Source: an uncultured Acetobacteraceae bacterium
Lineage (GTDB): Bacteria > Pseudomonadota > Alphaproteobacteria > Acetobacterales > Acetobacteraceae
NCBI GenBank assembly: GCA_937873175.1
Contig: CALMVT010000052.1
Coordinates: forward strand, 20,583 to 78,011
Direction: 5' to 3'
Length of the DNA: 57,429 nucleotides
Made by a program: the position numbers and the translations under genes. Within the stretch, counting starts at the first letter, position 1. Every line of letters starts with the position of its first letter. Below are positions 26,062 to 34,476 of the stretch, piece after piece. A model generated the notes under the pieces. That model searched no databases. It saw nothing but the letters and a program-made list of their open reading frames with translations, and had not been told where the DNA came from.

Positions 26062-28499
26062 TGGACGGTCTTTCGGACGGAGGGATAGGCGAGATAGGTC
26101 ACGACATAGAGCAAGGCCGCGATCAGCAGAACCCTGTCAAAGCCGGACTGCACGGCGACCAGGTTGGCAAGCGGCGTAGCGACGACGGAGAACGCGCCGT
26201 TCAGGCCCCAGGCCCAGGGCAGCAGCCCGCCCCCGGCGCTGCCGGCCCGGGCCAGGCCGAGCGGGAACGGCATGCCGAGCGCCAGCGACACCGGCGCCAC
26301 CAGCGCGAGCACAACCGCCGCGCGCAGCACCCAGGGCAGGCCCAAGGTCGCCAGCAGAAAGGGCTGCAACCCCAGCAGGACCAGGGCGCACCAGCCCACG
26401 ACCACCGCAGCCGACAAGGCGATGCCGACATGCCGCACCCGGTCGGCCAGCAGGCTGCCGAGGCCCGAGAACACCAGCATCCCGGTCAGCACGAGGGCAA
26501 AGGCGCTGGTGCGGTCGTTGAGGTAAAGGCTGGCCTTCTCGATCAGGAACATCTCGATGAACAGGAAGCCGAGGCCGAGCGAGGCGAAATACAGGATCGG
26601 TCGCAGCATCGCCGGGCGGCCGGACCGGCTTCCTGCGACTCGCGGCGCGAGCAACGGCACCGCAAGCACGATCAAGGCGATCACGACGGCCTGCAGCAGC
26701 ACCGCCAGGTTGACGAGCTGCCCAACCTCGGCCTGCGGCAGAATTTCTAGCCGCTTCAGGATCGTCGGAAGCTGGGCCAGGCGCAGCACGGCGTAGTAGG
26801 ATGGGCGGTCGAGGGTGATGGGCGTTAGGTTGAAGGCATCCTGCGACTCGCTGCGCTCGCCCCGCAGCACCTGCCCCGCCTCGTCCGCCACCGCATCCTC
26901 CGAACCGGCGCCGGATGTGACCTCGCCGCTTTCGAAGCTCACGGCTGGCAGGTCGTTGTAGATGCCGGCGCGGGCGGCTTCCACGTCGATTCCGGGGTAG
27001 TAGGACACGTCGAACGACCGCTCGTCACAAAAGGCGCGCACGGCGTCGATGCGCTCGGGCGTCCAAGGCTCGTTGCCGACCAGGACCCGCAGGTTCCAGG
27101 CAGAGCGGTATACCACGACATGCGCCGCGGGATCGGCGACGTGCGCACGGCGCAGCGCGTCGCGCACCGTTGCCAGCACGCGCACGGCGTAAATCGGGAA
27201 CTCTCGGATCGAGACCGGGATCGACACCAACCCGCCGCGTGCGAGCGTGCTGAGATACCCGGCAATGGCCTCCGCGGTGTAGGCGGCACTGTTTGCCTCG
27301 GCCGCGTCAAGGAAATCCCCGGCGATATCCACCAGGTCGTAACGCGCGCCGCTCCACGCCGCCGCCAACGGGCTGTCGGGGGACAGGCTCACGCGCCCGT
27401 CTGCGGCCAGGGCCGGTGACGGGCCGAGGCCACGGCGCAGAGCGTCGAGCAGCACCGGGTCCGGTTCCAGCGCATCGACATGGCTCGCCCCCAAGCCGAG
27501 AGCCTGCTGCACGCGGAAGCCGCCGCCCGTGCCGGCAAGCAGGGTGCGGGCACCGGGCAACAGGCGATAAGGCAGCGCGTCGAGCGCCGCCGGGGCGTAA
27601 GCGGCGGTAGCGCCGTCGGCCTTGGGCAGGGCCGCAATGCGGTTGCCGTCGCGATACAGCCCGAGCGCCGGCGGCGGACCCGGCACGCCCAGCATGCCGG
27701 CGTTGTTGGACACGTCGGTATCGACCCGCTCCGTGAAGTCGTCGAGCAGCGCGTAGATGCCGCGCGGCGAGCGGATCTCGGCTACCTGCTTCGCGTCTGG
27801 CACGTGCAGCGGGGCGTAGATCGCCTTGAAGTCGTTGTAGTCCGCCCGTGCGTCCAACAGCAGCACGGCCTCGCTGGCGATCAGCGCCGCGAGGGCCGCG
27901 AGGCCGACCCGGGCCGGGCGCGGGCCGAACCAGGCGCTTGCGGCCAGCAGCGTCAGCAGCGCCGCCACGAGCTGGAACGGGTGCAGCACGTTCATCAATC
28001 CCAGCACCAATGCCGCCCCGGCCCCAGCCCCGGTCAGGTCGAAGCCGTAGACCCGGGCCACCCGGTCCTCGTTCAGCACAAAGGTCAGGCTGATATACAG
28101 CCCGGTCAGGAAGAAGAACGGCAGCAGCACCGCGTAGTACAGGGCGATAAAGCCGAGCTGCGGCAGGAACGTCACCGCGTTCTGCAGTTGCAGCGGGTTG
28201 AACGGGTTCGCGGTCGTGGCCTGGTAACCGCCCGCGGCGGCCAGCACCAATGCCACCGGCAGCCATGCCAGCAGCGCCGCCCCGTGCCGCACGGTCCAAT
28301 CCCGCGCCAGCGCCACGGTCACGCCGCTGAGCGCAAAGCCGACCATCACGATGGAGATAACCCAGTAGCCGTACTCCGACCACTTCGCGACGGCGAAGTA
28401 CCGGGTCAGCGCGATCTCATAGGCCACCGCGGCGCCCGAGATCAGGAACAAGGGCAGCAGCGACATGCGCGGACGGCCGGTTTTGGGCAAGGCCGTCAT
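26037..28499 (-). CDS. membrane-embedded spermidine/spermine-synthase-like protein
   Basis: 820 residues from the ATG at 28499, which overlaps the hydrolase stop (ATGA); a TTG at 28505 is the alternative. Roughly residues 10-220 form about six hydrophobic segments beginning LFLISGAAVAYEIALTR, typical of membrane polyamine-synthase-like proteins. A soluble Rossmann-type domain follows (about 300-540) with the nucleotide loop LLAGTGGGFRVQQAL, an acidic DALEPDP strand end and YDLVDIAGDFLDAAEA. Six or more segments (about 600-810) close the protein. The aspartate pattern of true spermidine synthases is only partly kept, so polyamine synthesis is unproven. It is the middle gene of an overlapping operon whose two other products carry export signals. 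Confidence 0.82.
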   Translation of the reverse strand: MTALPKTGRPRMSLLPLFLISGAAVAYEIALTRYFAVAKWSEYGYWVISIVMVGFALSGVTVALARDWTVRHGAALLAWLPVALVLAAAGGYQATTANPFNPLQLQNAVTFLPQLGFIALYYAVLLPFFFLTGLYISLTFVLNEDRVARVYGFDLTGAGAGAALVLGLMNVLHPFQLVAALLTLLAASAWFGPRPARVGLAALAALIASEAVLLLDARADYNDFKAIYAPLHVPDAKQVAEIRSPRGIYALLDDFTERVDTDVSNNAGMLGVPGPPPALGLYRDGNRIAALPKADGATAAYAPAALDALPYRLLPGARTLLAGTGGGFRVQQALGLGASHVDALEPDPVLLDALRRGLGPSPALAADGRVSLSPDSPLAAAWSGARYDLVDIAGDFLDAAEANSAAYTAEAIAGYLSTLARGGLVSIPVSIREFPIYAVRVLATVRDALRRAHVADPAAHVVVYRSAWNLRVLVGNEPWTPERIDAVRAFCDERSFDVSYYPGIDVEAARAGIYNDLPAVSFESGEVTSGAGSEDAVADEAGQVLRGERSESQDAFNLTPITLDRPSYYAVLRLAQLPTILKRLEILPQAEVGQLVNLAVLLQAVVIALIVLAVPLLAPRVAGSRSGRPAMLRPILYFASLGLGFLFIEMFLIEKASLYLNDRTSAFALVLTGMLVFSGLGSLLADRVRHVGIALSAAVVVGWCALVLLGLQPFLLATLGLPWVLRAAVVLALVAPVSLALGMPFPLGLARAGSAGGGLLPWAWGLNGAFSVVATPLANLVAVQSGFDRVLLIAALLYVVTYLAYPSVRKTVQWQPSPTT

Positions 28500-29362
28500 C
28501 GCCAAACAACCCGGCGGTTGATGAAGTCGTCCAGCAGGCCGTTGAAGCGCGCCGGCTCGTCCACGAACAGCGCGTGGCCGGCCTCCGCGAACAGCGCGGT
28601 TTCCGCCGCCGGGTGCTGCGCCGCAAGGTTGGCCGCTTGTCCAGCGAACCGGGGCCGGACGACATACAGGACGGGCTTGCTCACGGAATAGACTGCATCC
28701 CGCCAGTAGCTGCGCGGCATTCCGTAGCTGGCGAGGCGGGCAGCCACCTCGGGCGGCGTGTGCAGCGCGGTGTCGGTCAGGCGCGCAAGGTAAGCTTCCC
28801 CGGGTGCGCTGCGGAACATGCCCTGCACGAAGCGGCGCATCTGCACCTCCCGCTCCAGCCGCGGGCCGCGGCGCAGTGGCAGGCCGGAGGGCTTGGGCGG
28901 CGGGTCCTCGCCGACCGAGTTGTCGATCAGCACGAGGCCGGCCAGCCGCGCATCCCCGGCCTGCTGCACGTAAGCCAGGCTGTCAAGCACGCCGAGCGAC
29001 CAAGCGACCAGCAGCACCGGGCGGCCGCCCAGGGCGGCGATCATGTCGCCGATGTCCTGGCCGCGGCGGGCCGGGGTGTAGCCTTCGGCCGGGATTTGGC
29101 TGCCGCCTTGGCCGCGAGGATCGAGCGCCACGACGTGGTACGTCCGGGAAAAGGCGGCGATCTGCGCCTGGAAGATCCAGGCTGGCATCGCCCAGCCCGG
29201 CACGAACACGATCGTCGGCGCCCGGGGCGGCCCGGCCTCGATCAGATGCAGCCGAACGCCATCCGACGTTGTAAAAGAGGAATCGGCCGCCCGCGCCGGC
29301 GCGGCGAGGGAAAGCGCCAGCGCCAGCAAAGGCACGAACCATGGCAGGCGGGGGACACGCAT
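28496..29362 (-). CDS. secreted alpha/beta hydrolase
   Basis: 288 residues from the ATG at 29362. An N-terminal Sec signal (FVPLLALALSLAAPARA, cleavage after about residue 25). The alpha/beta hydrolase fold shows the oxyanion segment VFVPGWAMP, VALDPRGQGGS, the nucleophile elbow AWSLG with Ser122 and the late catalytic His263 in AEAGHALF. The acid residue is not at the usual position after strand 7 (VLYVVRPRFAG lacks Asp); Asp147 in LIDNSVGED may serve instead. Substrate unknown. First gene of the three-gene operon running to 25147. Confidence 0.87.
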   Translation of the reverse strand: MRVPRLPWFVPLLALALSLAAPARAADSSFTTSDGVRLHLIEAGPPRAPTIVFVPGWAMPAWIFQAQIAAFSRTYHVVALDPRGQGGSQIPAEGYTPARRGQDIGDMIAALGGRPVLLVAWSLGVLDSLAYVQQAGDARLAGLVLIDNSVGEDPPPKPSGLPLRRGPRLEREVQMRRFVQGMFRSAPGEAYLARLTDTALHTPPEVAARLASYGMPRSYWRDAVYSVSKPVLYVVRPRFAGQAANLAAQHPAAETALFAEAGHALFVDEPARFNGLLDDFINRRVVWR

Positions 29363-29427
29363 GACGTGTTATGGCCGGAAGCATCGAGACCATGTCAACC
29401 GCGCACGCCGGCGGAACGGCATTTTTC

Positions 29428-29434
29428 GGGAAGG
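29428..29434 (+). promoter_or_regulatory. ribosome binding site of the 56-aa membrane protein gene
   Basis: GGGAAGG six bases upstream of the TTG at 29441. It supports initiation there although the frame is open far upstream as the antisense shadow of the hydrolase gene. Confidence 0.6.
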
Positions 29435-29440
29435 TGTGCA

Positions 29441-29611
29441 TTGAGCGAGGACCAGGACCCTGGCCGCATCCGCCAGATCGTGGCCGTCGTCATTGTGCTG
29501 GCCGTCCTGGTCGGCGGCGGGCTGTGGCTGACCGGGGCGCTGCGGGGTGCGGCGACGATCCAGGACTGCGTGGCGGCCGGGCGAACCAACTGCGCGCCGA
29601 TCCGGAACTAG
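29441..29611 (+). CDS. small single-pass membrane protein, 56 aa
   Basis: Starts at a TTG with a good ribosome site. A short acidic N-terminus (SEDQDPGRIRQ) is followed by one membrane helix (IVAVVIVLAVLVGGGLWL, residues about 12-29) and a tail TIQDCVAAGRTNCAPI with two cysteines that would face the periplasm. The tail pattern QDC..xGR.NC.PI is one I associate with tiny membrane proteins common in alphaproteobacteria. No function is known to me. The stop codon overlaps that of the convergent exporter by four bases. Divergent from the hydrolase operon with a 78-base gap. Confidence 0.7.
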   Translation: MSEDQDPGRIRQIVAVVIVLAVLVGGGLWLTGALRGAATIQDCVAAGRTNCAPIRN

Positions 29612-31158
29612 TGCGCGAGGTCCCGGGGCACGTCGGCAGACCGGAGCTGCAAGTCGCGCATGCCGGCGCCGATGACGACGGCGACGCCCAGCAGCACGGC
29701 GCATACAGCAAACGAAAGCTGGAAGCCGCCGACCAGCGCCGTCCGGGCCAGGCCGAGGCTGCCGAGGTCGGCCATGCCCTCTGCCCCGCCGCGCAGGGCG
29801 CCCAGGTCAACGCTGTTTGCGATCCCGGCCGCGTGCAGCCCGGCATTGAAGCGGGCGACCAAAAGCGAGCCGACAACCGTGCTGCCGAACGCCCCGCCCA
29901 TCGAGCGCAGAAACAGCAGGGACCCTGTTGCCGCGCCCACGTCGCGCCGCGCCGCCGCGTTCTGCACCTGCACCAGGATGCTGGGCATCGCGGCACCGGT
30001 TCCGACGCCCAGCAGCGCCGTGCAGGGCAGCACGAGGGACAATGGCGCGCGACCGGCCAGCACGGCCAATCCCGCGAACCCGAAAACCGAAGCCAGCAGG
30101 GCGGTCAGCACGATGCCCTTGGTGCGCCCGAGCCGCCGGGCATACTGGCCCGATGCGAAGGCGCCCACCACTGTGGCCAACAGGAACGGCACCACCAGCA
30201 GCCCGGACCCGGCGGCGTCTACCCCGAGCACAAGCTGAAAATACAGCGGCAACAGGAAGGTGGCGCCGAACAGCCCCAGCGACGTGAAAAACGCGATCAG
30301 CACGCCGCGCAGGAACACCGGGTTGCCGAACAAGCGCGGCGGCAGGATCGGGTCTGCCACGCGCCGCTCCTGCCACACCAGCATGGCCAGCAGCACGACT
30401 CCCAAGGCGGCCATGCTCAGCACCGGGAATGACGACCACGGGAATTCCGTGCCGCCCCAACTCAGCATCAGCAGCAGCGCGGCGACGCCGCCGGCCAGCA
30501 GCGCCGCGCCGGCCCCGTCAATGCGCGCTTCCCGCCGCTGCACCGGCATGGTCCGCAGCGCCCGGTCGCACAGCCACATGGCCGCCAGCCCCACCGGCAG
30601 GTTGGCCCAGAACACCCAACGCCAGGACAGGTGGTCCGTCACGTAGCCGCCGACGAGCGGCCCGGCCACGGAGGACACGCCCCACATGGACGCCATGTAG
30701 CCCTGGTAGCGCCCGCGCTCCCGCGGCGAAACCACGTCCGCCACCGCCGCCTGCGCCATGGACATCAGCCCGGCGCCGCCCAGGCCCTGCAGCGCCCGCG
30801 CGGCGATCAATTGCGGCAGGCTCTGCGCAAAGCCGCAGAACATGCTGGCGGCGATGAACAGCACGAGCGCTGGCAGCAACAGGGCGCGGCGCCCGTAGAT
30901 GTCTGACAGCTTGCCGTAGATCGGCGTCGCCGCGGTGCTGGTCAGCAGATAGGCGGTGACGATCCAGGACAGGTGCCCAAACGCGCCCAAATCGGTGGCG
31001 ATGGCGGGCACGGCGGGGATCACCACCGTCTGGTCCAAGGAGGCCAGCAGGATGCACAGCATGATGCCGATGATCACGCGCTTGATCTGCTGGTGGCTAT
31101 AGGCCGGAATGGTTTCGGTCAGTGCTGCCGGGCTTGGGTCGTCGGGGATATCGGCCAT
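29608..31158 (-). CDS. MFS transporter, DHA2 (EmrB/QacA) family
   Basis: 516 residues from the ATG at 31158; the frame is open further upstream but the family N-terminus fits here. About 14 membrane helices. Motifs are LASLDQTVVIPAVPAI (motif D1), the motif A loop GKLSDIYGRR, ARALQGLGGAGLMS, and RWVFWANLPVGL with the GPLVGG motif C. Proton-driven drug/metabolite exporters of the inner membrane. It lies 41 bases downstream of the glycosyltransferase operon on the same strand and may be its last gene. No outer-membrane or adaptor partner is adjacent. Confidence 0.92.
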   Translation of the reverse strand: MADIPDDPSPAALTETIPAYSHQQIKRVIIGIMLCILLASLDQTVVIPAVPAIATDLGAFGHLSWIVTAYLLTSTAATPIYGKLSDIYGRRALLLPALVLFIAASMFCGFAQSLPQLIAARALQGLGGAGLMSMAQAAVADVVSPRERGRYQGYMASMWGVSSVAGPLVGGYVTDHLSWRWVFWANLPVGLAAMWLCDRALRTMPVQRREARIDGAGAALLAGGVAALLLMLSWGGTEFPWSSFPVLSMAALGVVLLAMLVWQERRVADPILPPRLFGNPVFLRGVLIAFFTSLGLFGATFLLPLYFQLVLGVDAAGSGLLVVPFLLATVVGAFASGQYARRLGRTKGIVLTALLASVFGFAGLAVLAGRAPLSLVLPCTALLGVGTGAAMPSILVQVQNAAARRDVGAATGSLLFLRSMGGAFGSTVVGSLLVARFNAGLHAAGIANSVDLGALRGGAEGMADLGSLGLARTALVGGFQLSFAVCAVLLGVAVVIGAGMRDLQLRSADVPRDLAH

Positions 31159-31199
31159 GGGCCGGGCATACTCTCCGCGACCGGACGTGTCAGCCCCGT

Positions 31200-32288
31200 T
31201 CAGGCCGCCGGTCGCTTGCGCGCCATGGTGTCGCGGAGCAGCCGATCCAGGATCACCGCCCGCTGCCCATAGGTGTGCTCCGCCAGGACGCGCGCCCGGG
31301 CGGCATCGCCGATGGCGCGGGCGCGGCCTGGCGTCAGGGCTTGGAGGTGCGCCGCCACCTCGGCGCCGTCCCGCGCCACCAACACTTCTTCGCCGGGCTG
31401 CAGGAACAGCTCGATGCCTTCCCACGCATCGGTGATCAGGCACGCGCCGGCGCCGGCCGCCTCGAACACCCGGGTGGCCGGGGAGAAGCCCACGGCTGCC
31501 ATGCTGTCGCGCGCCACGTTCAGCACCGCGAGCGCGGAGCAGTTGAAGGCGTTGTGCTCCGCCGTGCCCACATGCCCCACCGCGCGGACGTTGCCCGGCA
31601 TCGCCTTGTCGTGCCAGCCGTTGCCCCCCAGCAGAAAAGTCTGGTCGGGACAGCGCGCCGCGGCATGGAGGAAGAACGCCTCCACCCGGGCTTCCCGATC
31701 CGGCAGGCGGTTGGCGAGGAAGGCCAGGTCCGCCCGGTATTGCGGCATCGTCGGGACCGGATGGTGCGTCGACGGGTCAAGCGCATTGTAGATCGGCACG
31801 CATTGCCGCGCCCCGAGCGCCAGGTAGGCATCCACGACCGGCGGCCCGCCGCCATAGGTGAGAACCAGGTCGAGCTCCGGCAACGCGCGGCGCATGGGAT
31901 GGGCCGCATCGGCGCGAATGGCGGCAAGGGTCGCTGGGGCGTCCACGTCCATGAACGCCCGGACGGCGCCGGGCCGGGCGTGCCGGAGGATGCCGGCCAA
32001 CAGCTCGTCGTCGAACACGCCGACGCCGCTGGCCTTGACCACGATGTCGGCTTGCCGCGCCTCGGCCAGCACCGCCTGCACGCCGGCAATTGTCGCTGGG
32101 TATACAGTGACCTGCGCCCAGGGCGGCTGCTCGATGTCGCGATGGCTTTGCCGGTCAAAAGCGTCCGGTTCGTAAAACGTGATGCCATGGCCCAGCCGGG
32201 CCAGCGCGCCCAGAAGGCCGCGGTAGTAGGTCGCGGCCCCGTTCCAATAGGACGACAGCAGGCTTGATCCGTAAAAGGCGATGTTCAT
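31200..32288 (-). CDS. CgeB-like glycosyltransferase
   Basis: 362 residues starting at the ATG at 32288, which overlaps the stop of the gene before it by one base (TGATG). It begins MNIAFYGSSLLSSYWNGAA, as GT-B proteins of the CgeB/DUF3880 group do. A middle segment FMDVDAPATLAAI follows, then a C-terminal glycosyl-transferase domain with LLGGNGWHDKA, LNVARDSMAAVGFSPATRVFEAAGAGA and PGEEVLVARDGAEVA. No signal peptide or membrane helix. Third glycosyltransferase of the operon, so it should extend a sugar chain made by its neighbours; donor unknown. Confidence 0.85.
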   Translation of the reverse strand: MNIAFYGSSLLSSYWNGAATYYRGLLGALARLGHGITFYEPDAFDRQSHRDIEQPPWAQVTVYPATIAGVQAVLAEARQADIVVKASGVGVFDDELLAGILRHARPGAVRAFMDVDAPATLAAIRADAAHPMRRALPELDLVLTYGGGPPVVDAYLALGARQCVPIYNALDPSTHHPVPTMPQYRADLAFLANRLPDREARVEAFFLHAAARCPDQTFLLGGNGWHDKAMPGNVRAVGHVGTAEHNAFNCSALAVLNVARDSMAAVGFSPATRVFEAAGAGACLITDAWEGIELFLQPGEEVLVARDGAEVAAHLQALTPGRARAIGDAARARVLAEHTYGQRAVILDRLLRDTMARKRPAA

Positions 32289-33394
32289 CAGGCGCTCAGC
32301 GTTTGGGGGGCGTCGAGCCGGTCCAGGATGCCGAGCAGCTCGTCCACGCGATGCGCGCAGCTATGCCGGGCGCGGATGGTGGCAAGGCCGCGGGCCGCCA
32401 GCGCCGCGGCGTGGGCCGGGTCGGCGTCGAGGGTTGCCAGATGCCGCCGCATCTCGTCGCCGTCCCGTGCCGTCAGGAAGTCCTCGCCCGGTGTGAACAA
32501 CCCCTCCGCGTCCTGCCACGGGGCGGAGACCAGGGGAATGCCGCAGGCCAGCGCCTCGAACACCCGGATGGTGGGAATGCCGGGCAGCGCCGTGGCGTAG
32601 AAGTGGCGCGGCACGTGCACCGTCATCTTGTGCCGTGCGAAGACCCCGGGCGCCTGCGCGTTCGGCAGCCAGCCGCGATACCGCGCGCCGTGCCGGGCGA
32701 GCATGGCCAGGGCCGGCTCGGGGTAGCGCACGCCATACACGTCGAGCGGCAGGCCCAAGGCGGCACCAGGGGCAAATAGGAACGTTTCCAGCTCCGCCGT
32801 GCGTTCGCCGTCGCCCCAATTGCCGATCCAAACGGCGCCGGTGCGCGACTGCTCAGTGGCCGGCGGGCGGAACAGGCGGGTGTCGGCGGCCTCGTGCCAC
32901 ACGAACACGCGGCTGCCCCAGCCCCAGGCACGATAGACTTCGGCCAATGCCTCCCCAAAGGCGAGCACGCCGTCGTAGGCCGACAGGTCGTAGCGGCGCA
33001 TGGCGTCGGCGTCGCTCACCGCGCGATGGTGGGTGTCATGGAACAACAGGTGGAACCGGTGGCCGGCGCGGCGCAGGCGGCCGATGCCGGCGACCAGCGC
33101 AGGCTCGTTCCATTCGTGCACGATCACGACATCGGCGCCGTCCACAAGCCCAGCCAGGTCGGCGCCGGGCTGGTAAACGGTGCTGGAAAGTTCGGGGTAG
33201 GCGTGCTGCCAGCCTGTTTCCGCTGCTTGGCCGCCATCGGCCCGCAAATTTTCCCGGCTCCAAGCGTCGGCCGGTTCAAAAGCCCGGACCTCGTGCCCGC
33301 GCGCCACCAGGTCGCGCAGCACGCCGCGCAGGAAATGCGCGTTGCCGTGATTCCAGCAAGACGCGAGGGAATGGGTGAAATAGACGAAACGCAT
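32288..33394 (-). CDS. CgeB-like glycosyltransferase
   Basis: 368 residues from the ATG at 33394, joined by a one-base TGATG overlap to the upstream GT4 gene. It begins MRFVYFTHSLASCWNHGNAHF. A FHDTHHRAVSD segment lies in the middle, and a C-terminal domain with TIRVFEALACGIPLVSAPW and PGEDFLTARDGDEMRRH parallels the next gene. The two CgeB-like genes look like diverged duplicates sharing the final FEA...G and PGE(D/E)xLxARDG patterns. Cytoplasmic. Sugar donor not determinable. Confidence 0.85.
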   Translation of the reverse strand: MRFVYFTHSLASCWNHGNAHFLRGVLRDLVARGHEVRAFEPADAWSRENLRADGGQAAETGWQHAYPELSSTVYQPGADLAGLVDGADVVIVHEWNEPALVAGIGRLRRAGHRFHLLFHDTHHRAVSDADAMRRYDLSAYDGVLAFGEALAEVYRAWGWGSRVFVWHEAADTRLFRPPATEQSRTGAVWIGNWGDGERTAELETFLFAPGAALGLPLDVYGVRYPEPALAMLARHGARYRGWLPNAQAPGVFARHKMTVHVPRHFYATALPGIPTIRVFEALACGIPLVSAPWQDAEGLFTPGEDFLTARDGDEMRRHLATLDADPAHAAALAARGLATIRARHSCAHRVDELLGILDRLDAPQTLSA

Positions 33395-34476
33395 CAGGCC
33401 CGCACCGCCACGCCGCGGTGCACCGCGAGCGTGCCGGCCGCCATCGCCTCGACCGTGTAGCGCCGGGCGCGCGCCTGCGCCCGCGCGGCCCAAGGTTCCG
33501 GCGTCGCCAAGGCATGCCGCAGGGCCGGAAGCAGCCCGGCCTCCTCCGCCACGAAAATCGCGGCGCCGTCCCACAACTCGCGGAACCCCGGCGTGTCAGA
33601 CAGCACCAGCGCCATGCCGGACTGCGCAGCTTCCAGCACCGCAAGGCCGAACGGCTCGTAACGCGCCATCGAGGCGAACACCGTGGCCCCGGCATACTCG
33701 GCGGCGAGCGCGTCCGGAGCCAAGGTGCCGAGCAGCCGCAAATGGGTGAACCGCGCTTCGGACTTTTCCGGGCCACGGGTCGGGCCGGCGGCGAGGACCG
33801 GCACATCCAGCCCAGGCGCGGCGCGGTCGAGCCAGTCTGCCGATTTGCCGGCATCCCACAGGCGGCCGGCCGTGAGCACGCCGGGGCGCCGGGGCCGCGC
33901 CGGAACCGACCGGGCGCGGCTGCCGTTGTGCACGACTTCCATCGGCACCGGGCCGTAGGCGGCCGCAGTCGCCCGGGCGTGAGCGGCGGTCGGTGCAATC
34001 ACAGCCCTGGCGGCCAGCAACCCCGCCTTCGTGGTCGTGCTGCGCCAGGCGAAGTCGTCGGGCATCGGCCCGCCATGCATCGCACGCCACCACGTCGCCA
34101 CGCAGGAATGCGCGACCGTCACGACCGGCGCCGGCCAACGCGCCGCCCCGACCAGCGCCGGCGCATGCAGGTGCACGCTGCCCACGCTGGCCCGCGTCGC
34201 GAGGCCGGCCAAACGTTCGCTGGCCTGGGCAAGCTCGAAGGGCGCCGATGCCGTCCAGTCCAGCGGCAAGCCGGTGTCCACCAGGCACAGTCCAGGCACG
34301 GCTTCGGCCTCGGCGTGCTGCGCCGCGTTCGCGGACGGCCCCAAGACGGCCAGCACCGTTTGAACACCGGAACCCACTAGCCCGTCCGCGAGATCAACCG
34401 AGTAGCGCCAAATCCCGCCCACCGCATCGGTCGTCATCAGCAGCCGGGGCGCGGGGTGCCCTACCCCGTCCGGCAC
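33394..34476 (-). CDS. GT4 family glycosyltransferase
   Basis: 360 residues if it starts at the GTG at 34476, overlapping the radical SAM gene by 16 bases; an ATG at 34437 would remove the first beta strand (RLLMTTDAVGG). N-terminal domain WRYSVDLADGLVGSG and VTVAHSCVATWWRAM; C-terminal domain EVVHNGSRA, LTAGRLWDAGKSADWL and ARYEPFGLAVLEAAQSG, which is the donor-binding E-x7-E pattern. A retaining GT-B transferase. Fourth gene of the operon. Confidence 0.87.
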   Translation of the reverse strand: MPDGVGHPAPRLLMTTDAVGGIWRYSVDLADGLVGSGVQTVLAVLGPSANAAQHAEAEAVPGLCLVDTGLPLDWTASAPFELAQASERLAGLATRASVGSVHLHAPALVGAARWPAPVVTVAHSCVATWWRAMHGGPMPDDFAWRSTTTKAGLLAARAVIAPTAAHARATAAAYGPVPMEVVHNGSRARSVPARPRRPGVLTAGRLWDAGKSADWLDRAAPGLDVPVLAAGPTRGPEKSEARFTHLRLLGTLAPDALAAEYAGATVFASMARYEPFGLAVLEAAQSGMALVLSDTPGFRELWDGAAIFVAEEAGLLPALRHALATPEPWAARAQARARRYTVEAMAAGTLAVHRGVAVRA

